From: an uncultured Clostridia bacterium
GTDB lineage: Bacteria; Bacillota; Clostridia; Christensenellales; CAG-314
Reading direction: 5' to 3'
NCBI GenBank assembly: GCA_947586855.1
Contig: CANPXV010000014.1
Coordinates: forward strand, 1-32,598
Length of the DNA: 32,598 nucleotides
How positions within the stretch are numbered: the stretch's first letter is position 1; each line of letters starts with the position of its first letter. The notes below the pieces were generated by a model, which saw nothing but the letters and a program-made list of their open reading frames with translations, had not been told where the DNA came from and did no database searches. Made by a program: the position numbers and the translations under genes. Below are positions 7,428 through 13,431 of the stretch, piece after piece.

Positions 7428-8159
7428 ATGAAGGAACTTTTGCAAAACGTCTACAAGCGCAAATCCGTCCGCCGCTACAACGGCCAAAAGCTCTCGCAAG
7501 AGGAGCTTGCCGCCGTGGAGGAATATCTGCACCAACTCAAACCGCTGGTGCCCATCCACTTGGAGTTTCAGATAGTGCCTTGCAGCGAAACAAACTGCAA
7601 GCTCAACGCCGAGTACTGCCTGCTGGTGTACAGCGAGGAGGGCAATCTGTGGCTTACCAACGTGGGCTACATGTTGGAGCAGTGGGACCTGTACCTGGCG
7701 TCGCTGGGCATTGGCGTGTGCTGGTACGGCATGGGCAAGGTGGAGGAGGAGCGTCAGTGCGATCTGGTGTACGCCATCATGCTGGCCTTTGGCAAGTGCG
7801 ACGCCGACCAATTTCGCAATGGCGACTACGACTTCAACCGCAAGGACGTGGACGACATCTGGTCGGGCGCAACCGACGTGCGTATCGGCGAGATTGCCCG
7901 TCTGGCGCCCAGCGCAGTCAACAGTCAGCCCTGGCGAGTGGAGCAGGTAGACAACAAATTTAACGTGTACAGGCAAAAGGGCAACGTGCCACTGCTGTCG
8001 TCGCAACTGTACAAGCGCTGGAACAAGGTGGACGTGGGCATATTTTTGTGTTTTGTGGATATCGCATTGGAAAGCAACGGCTACACCTTCAACCGCACGC
8101 TGGGCACCGACACCGACAAGGGCAGACGTGTGCTTGTGGCCACCTACGAACTAAACTGA
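7428..8159 (+). CDS. TM1586-type nitroreductase family protein
   Basis: This is a 243-residue protein resembling the putative TM1586-type nitroreductases, FMN-binding oxidoreductases. It starts with the phosphate-binding motif KRKSVRRYNG (10-19). Later come a GIGVCWYGMGK segment, then ARLAPSAVNSQPWRV, the signature of the second half-repeat. The ribosome binding site AAGGAG lies 7 nt before the ATG. It is 12 nt downstream of the PnuC-like gene and shares its promoter. The pairing suggests a role tied to NAD(P)H or to a vitamin-derived cofactor, but the natural substrate cannot be told from sequence. The C-terminus (RRVLVATYELN) looks complete. Confidence 0.75.
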   Translation: MKELLQNVYKRKSVRRYNGQKLSQEELAAVEEYLHQLKPLVPIHLEFQIVPCSETNCKLNAEYCLLVYSEEGNLWLTNVGYMLEQWDLYLASLGIGVCWYGMGKVEEERQCDLVYAIMLAFGKCDADQFRNGDYDFNRKDVDDIWSGATDVRIGEIARLAPSAVNSQPWRVEQVDNKFNVYRQKGNVPLLSSQLYKRWNKVDVGIFLCFVDIALESNGYTFNRTLGTDTDKGRRVLVATYELN

Positions 8160-8162
8160 GCG

Positions 8163-8178
8163 GCCGCAGTTGCGCAAA
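8163..8178 (-). repeat. Inverted copy of the 16-nt CAACTGCGG repeat
   Basis: This is the exact reverse complement of TTTGCGCAACTGCGGC at 5285-5300, starting 4 nt after the nitroreductase stop codon. Together with the direct copy at 8297 it forms a widely spaced inverted repeat around the region upstream of dnaA. Confidence 0.5.
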
Positions 8179-8199
8179 ACAACCGTCAAACGCAACTTT

Positions 8200-8240
8200 T
8201 GCAGGGCTTGTGTTCTCTCTTGGCCAACGCAAGCCTTGCA
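8200..8240 (+). other. Stem-loop upstream of dnaA
   Basis: TGCAGGGCTTG (8200-8210) pairs with CAAGCCTTGCA (8230-8240) in an 11-bp stem with one G-U pair and a 19-nt loop. It lies 41 nt after the nitroreductase stop. The downstream tail (GGTTGGATCTTT) is not a convincing T-run, so it may be a weak terminator or an RNA-processing structure. Confidence 0.4.
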
Positions 8241-8296
8241 GGTTGGATCTTTCGGAGACCCGTTCCCTATCCCTCACAAAAGCAATTTGCCGCCCC

Positions 8297-8326
8297 TCAA
8301 CTGCGGTCAACGCACCAAAGGACGTA
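8297..8326 (+). repeat. Direct repeat flanking dnaA, upstream copy
   Basis: The copy reads TCAACTGCGG, then TCAACGCACC, then AAAGGACGTAAC. It matches the copy after dnaA at 9771: the first 10 nt are identical, followed by the shared CAA-GCAC-AAAGGA pattern. No start codon follows the AAAGGA here, so it is not a ribosome binding site for a visible gene. Confidence 0.55.
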
Positions 8327-8346
8327 ACAACGAAAACTTCGGCTTG

Positions 8347-8375
8347 TTGCCAAAACCAATTTTTTACTGTATAAT
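8347..8375 (+). promoter_or_regulatory. dnaA promoter predicted to give a leaderless mRNA
   Basis: TTGCCA (8347-8352) and TATAAT (8370-8375) are separated by 17 nt. Only 6 nt (ATCGCT) lie between the -10 box and the dnaA ATG at 8382, so the transcript should start at or within a base or two of the start codon. There is no SD sequence. Confidence 0.8.
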
Positions 8376-8381
8376 ATCGCT

Positions 8382-9743
8382 ATGCTGAAAATCGACCAGA
8401 TCTGGAAAAACATCTTGTTGGAGGCGGAGGCCAAAACCACCACCCTCGCCTACGATTTGTACATCAACTCGCTTGCGCCCGTGGGCATCTATCGGGACAG
8501 GCTGATTTTGCTTGCGGAGACCCGAGCCATCAAGAACATTGTGGACAACAACTACAAGGACGTGCTGCGCAAGTGCACGGCAACGGTGTTTCCCTCCATT
8601 GTGGATGTGGAAATCATCATCGAGGACGAGTTGGAGCGTGTGGGCAACGTGCAAAAAGAGGTGGATATACCCGTCTCGCCAAACTATGTGGACGACACCG
8701 AGGCCAAGGTGAGCTTCGTCTCGCAGTACACCTTCGACAACTTTGTGGTGGGCAAATCCAACGAGTACGCCGCAGCCGTTGCCAAGGCCGTTGCGGATAA
8801 CCCCGGCACCAAGTACAACCCCGTGTTTATCTGGGGCGGCGTGGGGCTGGGCAAAACGCACCTTATGCACGCCATCGGCAACAGCTTGCAACGCAACTTT
8901 CCGGAAAAAAAGATAATGTACGTCACCTGCGACCAATTTGTAAACGAGTTTATCGAGTCGATACACGACAGCAACCCCAACGCCACCAAGGATTTCAGGG
9001 CCAAGTATCGCAAGCTGGACGTGCTGATGATGGACGACGTGCAATTTTTGGCCAACAAGGAGGGCACTCAGGAGGAGATGTTCCACACCTTCAACGAGCT
9101 GTACCTGGCCGACAAGCAGATAATTTTGAGCAGCGACCGCCCACCAAAGGAAATCAAGATAGAGGAGCGCCTCAAAACCCGCTTTGCCACCGGCGTGATT
9201 GCCGACATCCAGCCCCCAAATCTGGAAACCCGCATTGCCATTTTGCAAAAAAAGTGCAGCAACAAGGGCTATGCCATCAACATCAAGGTGCTGACGCTGA
9301 TAGCGGAAAAAATCACCAACAATATCCGAGAAATGGAGGGCATGCTCAACCGCATAATAAGCTACTCGACGTTGGTGGGCGGCGACCCCAACGACATGAA
9401 CATAGTGCAGGACGCCCTCAAAGACTACGCCGACGCCAGCAGCGACATCATCACCATCGATCAGGTCGTCAAGGCCACCTGCGAGTACTTCCGCATCCGC
9501 CGAGAGGACCTTGTGGGCAAAAAGAAAAACAAGGAGATCGTGGTGCCCCGCCAGATCTGTATCTACCTCATCTGCGACATTTTGGGGCAAAGCGTGCCCC
9601 TTGCCAGCATTGGCGAGTACTTTGGCGGCAGGGATCACACCACAGTTATGCACGCTCGGGACAAGATCAGCGAGGAAATCAAGTCCAACGACGTCACCGC
9701 CTCGCAGGTCAAGGACATCAGAGACAAGATTTATAACAGATAG
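8382..9743 (+). CDS. dnaA: Chromosomal replication initiator protein DnaA
   Basis: This is a 453-residue AAA+ initiator that binds DnaA boxes and opens the origin. Domain I starts at the first residues (LKIDQIWKNILLEAEAK), which fixes the start because the family begins the same way. Domain III has YTFDNFVVGKSNEYA, Walker A GGVGLGKT (152-159), Walker B VLMMDDVQFL and SSDRPPKEI. Domain IV carries SIGEYFGGRDHTTVMHA, the DNA-binding signature. Length is normal. There is no ribosome binding site: the -10 box of its promoter ends 6 nt before the ATG, so it is predicted to be translated from a leaderless mRNA. dnaN, which usually follows, is absent; uvrC converges from the other strand instead. Near-identical short repeats flank the gene. 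Confidence 0.98.
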   Translation: MLKIDQIWKNILLEAEAKTTTLAYDLYINSLAPVGIYRDRLILLAETRAIKNIVDNNYKDVLRKCTATVFPSIVDVEIIIEDELERVGNVQKEVDIPVSPNYVDDTEAKVSFVSQYTFDNFVVGKSNEYAAAVAKAVADNPGTKYNPVFIWGGVGLGKTHLMHAIGNSLQRNFPEKKIMYVTCDQFVNEFIESIHDSNPNATKDFRAKYRKLDVLMMDDVQFLANKEGTQEEMFHTFNELYLADKQIILSSDRPPKEIKIEERLKTRFATGVIADIQPPNLETRIAILQKKCSNKGYAINIKVLTLIAEKITNNIREMEGMLNRIISYSTLVGGDPNDMNIVQDALKDYADASSDIITIDQVVKATCEYFRIRREDLVGKKKNKEIVVPRQICIYLICDILGQSVPLASIGEYFGGRDHTTVMHARDKISEEIKSNDVTASQVKDIRDKIYNR

Positions 9744-9770
9744 CCCGCCGCAGCGGCAGTTTGCGGTCGG

Positions 9771-9807
9771 TCAACTGCGGCCAATGCACAAAGGAGAGAG
9801 GTAACGC
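9771..9807 (+). repeat. Direct repeat flanking dnaA, downstream copy
   Basis: The copy reads TCAACTGCGG, then CCAATGCAC, then AAAGGAGAGAGGTAACG. It begins 28 nt after the dnaA stop and matches 8297-8326. The AAAGGAG looks like a ribosome binding site, but no plausible gene follows. It may be the relic of a lost downstream gene start such as dnaN. Confidence 0.55.
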
Positions 9808-9840
9808 AATCTTCCCCGAAAGTCTATATTTCCAAACCAT

Positions 9841-9917
9841 ACGCACCTCACAACGGACGAACGCCCCTCAAAACCCTGATTTTGAGGACTTTTCGCCAAA
9901 TGGGGTGCGTTTTTTTG
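9841..9917 (+). terminator. Composite two-stem terminator of dnaA
   Basis: The outer stem ACGCACCTC (9841-9849) pairs with GGGGTGCGT (9902-9910) with one G-U pair and runs into eight T residues. Inside it is a perfect 8-bp hairpin, CCTCAAAA (9866-9873) with TTTTGAGG (9880-9887). The long inner segment is unusual for a simple terminator. Confidence 0.7.
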
Positions 9918-9969
9918 ACTAAACGCAAGACGCTTCTCTTCGGCTGGGCGAATTGGCTATTGCTTTTTT

Positions 9970-10152
9970 ATTATCCTAAAAACAAACATTGTCCAAAGGT
10001 GATTTTTGGGGCTACTGCACATGTAGATAAAAACTTGTCTTTCAAAAACCCCTTTTTCGCAGAATAAATAAAAGAATGTTCGGTTGATTATTTCTTTTTT
10101 ATTTTAATTAAAACTTTATACAAACAATTCTCAAAAAATTTTCTCAAAAAAT
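9970..10152. other. Candidate origin/unwinding region downstream of dnaA
   Basis: This AT-rich stretch holds a 13-nt tandem repeat (TTCTCAAAAAAT at 10128-10139 and 10141-10152). Degenerate DnaA-box-like 9-mers lie beside it: TTATCCTAA near 9971, TACTGCACA (10013-10021) directly abutting TGTAGATAA (10022-10030), and TTATACAAA (10116-10124). TGTAGATAA and TTATACAAA each differ from the consensus by one base; the others differ by two. No perfect box is present. The gap between dnaA and uvrC (9744-10290) contains no credible gene. Position next to dnaA and the AT-rich tandem repeat suggest an origin unwinding element, but part of the tract also acts as the T-run of the uvrC terminator. Confidence 0.4.
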
Positions 10153-10186
10153 AAAAAATCGGCGCAGCGGAAAGCGTCAGGCCGAT
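10153..10186 (-). terminator. Terminator of uvrC
   Basis: On the minus strand ATCGGC (10186-10181) pairs with GCCGAT (10163-10158), with weaker inner pairing possible. It is followed by TTTTTATTTTTT. It lies about 105 nt after the uvrC stop codon. Confidence 0.55.
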
Positions 10187-10290
10187 AGAATTATAAGAAG
10201 TGGCGTTGCTCGATTATGGCGAAGTAGGGTGGTTAAAGTGGCGTAGTTGTACAATTAAACGGCAGCAGTGTGCGGTTTGGGCAGAGAGGG

Positions 10291-12108
10291 TCAGTCGTGC
10301 AGGTATTTGTACAATGCCTCGGCGGCAGGTCGGCTCATCGAGGGCGTCTCGGCGATCTCCTCTACGGTGGCGGCACGCAGAGCGTCCATCGAGCGGAATT
10401 TGCGGTGCAGTTCTATGCGGCGTTTTTCGCCTATGCCGGGCACGTCCTGCAACACGGATTTGATGCCCGTTTTGTTGTGCAGCTTGCGGAAGTAGGTTAT
10501 GGCAAAGCGGTGGCTTTCGTCTCGGATATTTATCAGCAGGTTCAGTGCATAGCTGTTTCGGGGCAAAAATGTGGGCTGGTTGGTGCCCAACGTGTACACA
10601 AGCTCTTCCTGCTTGGCCAAGGATACCAATTGCACCTCTACGCCTGCCTCTTCCATGGCCTGACGTGCGTAGTTAAGCTGTCCCAGGCCGCCGTCCACAA
10701 CAATCAGGTCGGGCGTCTTGCCGAACACGCCGTCCCCCTCCTTCATACGTTCAAAGCGGCGCAAAAGCACCTCTTTCATGCTGGCAAAGTCGTTGGCGCC
10801 CTCCACGGTGCGTATCTTGAAGCGCCTGTACTGCGACGCATCCTTTTGCCCGTTGGTAAATACCACCATGCTGGCCACCTTGTCCACGCCCTGCACGTTG
10901 GATATGTCGTAGCACTCCACACGGGTGGGCAGTTTTTTGAGGTGCAGCAGCTCTTTCAGTTGCAGCACGGCGCCGTGAGTGGTGTTGTAGCGCTTGTCGA
11001 TGGCCGTCTGGCTCTTGGTGAGATACTCTACGGCGTTGCGGTAGGACATATCCACCAGCCGTTTTTTGTCCTGCTTTTGCGGGCAGTGTATTTTGGTGCG
11101 GGTGCCCGTCTTGTCCGTGATGAGTTGTTGCAGCTCACATTCGTCGGGCAGGGGCAGATTGGTGTACAGCTCTCCGCACAGCTTTACGATCTGGCAGTAC
11201 TCCGCCAAAAAGCTGCTAAGCGTCTGCGCCTCGTCTATGCCGGCGTCGGTTATCGGGGTGTTTTCGGAAAAAACAACCCTGCCGCCCCGTATCATCAGGT
11301 GGTTTACCACGCAATTTTTGCCGTTGGACGCCACCGCAAACATGTCGTAATCCACCAGCTTGTTGAGCACAGCAATGCGCTGCTGGCCGATTTTGTCTAT
11401 CAGTTGCAGATAGCGCTTGTAGTTGAGCGCCTGCTCGTACTGCATTTTTTGCGAGGCGTCCAGCATTTTTTGTTGCAAAATCTGTCGCACTTCGCTGTCG
11501 TTGCCGTTCAAAAAGGCCACCGCCCTGTCCACAATGCGGCGATACTGCTCCTTTGTGACCTTGCCCACGCACGGGGCGCAGCACTTGCCTATGTGATAGT
11601 TGAGGCAGGGCCGAAAATTTTTTGGAAGTTTGGCAAAATTGTTGTTGCACGTCACGGTGGGGAACACGCTGCCCAAAATTTCCAGATAGGCCTTGGCGCC
11701 GCCCTGCGTTATCGGCCCAAAGTAGCGCCAGCCGTCCTTTTGCAGCTTGCGTGTGGACACAAATCGGGGAAAATCGGCTTTGAGGTTGACCTTGATGTAG
11801 GGGTACTGCTTGTCGTCTTTTAGCAGGATGTTGTAGGGAGGGGTGTATTTTTTGATGAGGGTGTTTTCCAGGCTGAGGGCGTCCGTCTCGCTGGCGGTGA
11901 TGATGTAGTTCAGATCCACCACGTGCGAAAGCATCGCCAGCACCTTTTCGGGCTTGTCGGTGGAGGCGTGAAAGTACTGCCGCACCCTGTTTTTGAGCAC
12001 TTTTGCCTTGCCGACATACAAAACGTTGCCGTCGGCGTCGTACATGATGTAAACGCCCGGCTCGTCCGGCAGATTTTTTAGTTTGGTTTGCAGATCCACT
12101 TGCGGCAT
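10291..12108 (-). CDS. uvrC: Excinuclease ABC subunit C (UvrC)
   Basis: This is a 605-residue nucleotide-excision repair endonuclease that makes both incisions around a lesion bound by UvrB. The N-terminal GIY-YIG nuclease has GVY (18-20) and YVGKAK (31-36), and the cluster CAPCVGKV follows. Next come the UvrB-binding segment and the RNase-H-like nuclease (VECYDISNVQG, DLIVVDGGLGQL). A C-terminal helix-hairpin-helix pair contains DVPGIGEKRRIELHRKF. Length is typical (about 600). GAGGTG lies a few nt before the ATG, and the leader is about 29 nt. It converges with dnaA. No Gram-positive SOS box (GAAC-N4-GTTC) was seen at its promoter. Confidence 0.97.
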   Translation of the reverse strand: MPQVDLQTKLKNLPDEPGVYIMYDADGNVLYVGKAKVLKNRVRQYFHASTDKPEKVLAMLSHVVDLNYIITASETDALSLENTLIKKYTPPYNILLKDDKQYPYIKVNLKADFPRFVSTRKLQKDGWRYFGPITQGGAKAYLEILGSVFPTVTCNNNFAKLPKNFRPCLNYHIGKCCAPCVGKVTKEQYRRIVDRAVAFLNGNDSEVRQILQQKMLDASQKMQYEQALNYKRYLQLIDKIGQQRIAVLNKLVDYDMFAVASNGKNCVVNHLMIRGGRVVFSENTPITDAGIDEAQTLSSFLAEYCQIVKLCGELYTNLPLPDECELQQLITDKTGTRTKIHCPQKQDKKRLVDMSYRNAVEYLTKSQTAIDKRYNTTHGAVLQLKELLHLKKLPTRVECYDISNVQGVDKVASMVVFTNGQKDASQYRRFKIRTVEGANDFASMKEVLLRRFERMKEGDGVFGKTPDLIVVDGGLGQLNYARQAMEEAGVEVQLVSLAKQEELVYTLGTNQPTFLPRNSYALNLLINIRDESHRFAITYFRKLHNKTGIKSVLQDVPGIGEKRRIELHRKFRSMDALRAATVEEIAETPSMSRPAAEALYKYLHD

Positions 12109-12143
12109 AGCGCACCTCGTTGCGGCCGAAAAAAGTTTTTTAT

Positions 12144-12173
12144 ATTATACCATATTTGCCGCCGAAATTACAA
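12144..12173 (-). promoter_or_regulatory. Promoter of uvrC
   Basis: On the minus strand TTGTAA and TATAAT are separated by 18 nt, with TGG before the -10. The -10 hexamer and its upstream bases (ATATGGTATAAT) are identical to those of the lipoprotein promoter at 20139. Confidence 0.75.
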
Positions 12174-12193
12174 TAGAAATAGCGATTGCCGCC

Positions 12194-12211
12194 GCCAACA
12201 AGTTTGTTGGC
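12194..12211. other. Near-perfect palindrome upstream of the uvrC promoter
   Basis: GCCAACAA and TTGTTGGC form 8-bp arms around a 2-nt centre. It lies about 20 bp upstream of the uvrC -35 box and between the membrane-protein terminator and uvrC. It could be an operator or simply a hairpin of the read-through transcript. Confidence 0.35.
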
Positions 12212-12226
12212 CCCGCTCCGCACATC

Positions 12227-12273
12227 AAAAAACCGCCCAAAATGCACAATGGGGTGACAAAATGGGTGGTTTT
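12227..12273 (-). terminator. Terminator of the membrane-protein gene
   Basis: On the minus strand AAAACCACCC pairs with GGGCGGTTTT (one A-C mismatch) across a 25-nt loop and runs into TTTTTT. It lies about 60 nt after the stop codon at 12332. The loop contains GTCACCCCAT, similar to a 17-mer found after dut and recF. Confidence 0.5.
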
Positions 12274-12331
12274 GTTGGCAATTGCGGCCAATCTTTGCGC
12301 ACGGTTCTGCGCCGATTTCGCCGCTGCGGTC

Positions 12332-13066
12332 TCACGTCGATTTGTGCTGTGCACCCTTTGCGTAGGATTGCAGCAGCCCGTTGAGCGCAACGTTTATGCG
12401 CCGCTGCTCCTCTACGGTGCGATTTTCCGACAAGCCCCGATTGTGCAGTATCTCGCTGGCCTTGCCCACAGTTTCGTCCGTTATCGGCTGCTTGTTCAGT
12501 CGGGTGAGGCTTTCCACCGTCTCCGCCGCCACCGTCGAGGGGTGCTTGGGCGTGTTGGCAGTCAGCTGCGCCGCAAATCTGGCAAAAATGCGCTTGGCCT
12601 TGCGTGTGTTTTTGCGGAAAATCACCCTGTCCAGCACCAAAATGAGCGCCGTCAGCGCCCAAAACGCCACCTGCGCCGCCACAAAAATGCCGCTGCGCTG
12701 CACAATCGCGTACACGGCGATATATGCCGACGTCACAATGCCCGCCGCAATCGGCAGCCACATCGCCAACAGCCGCTTTTGCCTGGGCACAAATTCAAAA
12801 ATAAGCGTGGGCTTGTCCACTCCGCTGTTGACAAAAGCCCGCCACATGCGCCGATACTCCTGCGGCAATGCGGCCATGTACAGGGCGGTTTTGGCGGGAT
12901 AGGAGCACATCAGCCCCGTGCACTTTTTCAGTCGGGCGTTTGTGCGACGATATGGGTCGTGCAGCAAGTTTATCAGCGCAAACAGCGCCACACCCGCCGC
13001 CGCAACCGTCAGCACAACCCCGTGATGTGCGTTGAGAAACTGCAAAAATGTAACAATGTATTGCAT
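12332..13066 (-). CDS. Unrecognised membrane protein, three predicted helices
   Basis: I do not recognise this 244-residue protein. A hydrophobic helix near residues 14-34 is followed by a cytoplasmic-looking basic segment (DPYRRTNARLKKCTGLMCSY). Two adjacent helices follow at about 97-145 (LLAMWLPIAAGIVTSAYIAV and FVAAQVAFWALTALILVLDR). The C-terminal 100 residues are soluble, charged and helical (FARFAAQLTANTP, VESLTRLNKQPITDE). The start at 13066 has a strong SD (GGAGGT) 5 nt upstream; an in-frame ATG at 13108 has none. The pattern loosely resembles membrane-anchored helical proteins of Clostridia, but no function can be assigned. It lies between addA and uvrC on the same strand with its own terminator. 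Confidence 0.7.
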   Translation of the reverse strand: MQYIVTFLQFLNAHHGVVLTVAAAGVALFALINLLHDPYRRTNARLKKCTGLMCSYPAKTALYMAALPQEYRRMWRAFVNSGVDKPTLIFEFVPRQKRLLAMWLPIAAGIVTSAYIAVYAIVQRSGIFVAAQVAFWALTALILVLDRVIFRKNTRKAKRIFARFAAQLTANTPKHPSTVAAETVESLTRLNKQPITDETVGKASEILHNRGLSENRTVEEQRRINVALNGLLQSYAKGAQHKST

Positions 13067-13180
13067 AGCAACCTCCGTTTTTGTTTGATTGTTGCCACTT
13101 TGCGGCAAAACAAACGGGCCGTCGCAATGTTGCCGACACCTTTTGCAAAAATTTTGTCGTTTTGTCGTTGCGTTCGGCCC

Positions 13181-13226
13181 CCTCGCCGCACCTCGCCGGT
13201 GGGGCCACCTCGCCGGTGAGGCAAGT
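13181..13226 (+). repeat. GC-rich palindromic intergenic repeat, copy 3 (double unit)
   Basis: Two palindromic units lie back to back. The 37 nt at 13189-13225 are identical to 32473-32509 after argS. A bidirectional terminator hairpin follows 13 nt later. It lies in the 365-bp gap between the membrane-protein gene and addA, and no plus-strand gene precedes it. Confidence 0.85.
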
Positions 13227-13238
13227 AGGGAAAAATAA

Positions 13239-13276
13239 GCACTCGTCTGACGGGCAGACGAGTGCAGGGGCTTTTT
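13239..13276. terminator. Bidirectional terminator after addA
   Basis: GCACTCGTCTG and CAGACGAGTGC form a perfect 11-bp stem with a 5-nt loop. On the minus strand it is followed by TTATTTTT, suited to ending addB-addA transcripts; on the plus strand by AGGGGCTTTTT. The stem resembles the recF terminator at 24863-24889. Confidence 0.75.
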
Positions 13277-13301
13277 AATAAATAAGAGATTTTTTATAAT
13301 A

Positions 13302-13332
13302 AGAGACCTACTTATAGATGAAGTAGGTCTCT
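13302..13332. other. Perfect 12-bp hairpin downstream of addA
   Basis: AGAGACCTACTT (13302-13313) and AAGTAGGTCTCT (13321-13332) pair perfectly around a 7-nt loop. On the minus strand it is followed by TATTATAAAAAATC, a weak terminator tail. It precedes the stronger terminator at 13239-13276, so addA has two hairpins in series. Confidence 0.6.
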
Positions 13333-13431
13333 ATCAATCGGACATTAAAGGTTTGGGGAAATTTGTTGAGGTTAGAGCAAGCAAAAGATAAAAGTGGTGC
13401 AAGGCAACCGAATCGATTTTTTGGCAAGTTC

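Noticed and set aside
8160..8381. Structured small RNA such as SRP RNA or 6S RNA upstream of dnaA
   Set aside because: The conserved SRP core and tetraloop are not present, and only one solid stem was found. I list the stem alone.
9882..10067. Possible 61-residue gene after dnaA
   Set aside because: It begins inside the dnaA terminator, has no ribosome binding site and resembles no family.
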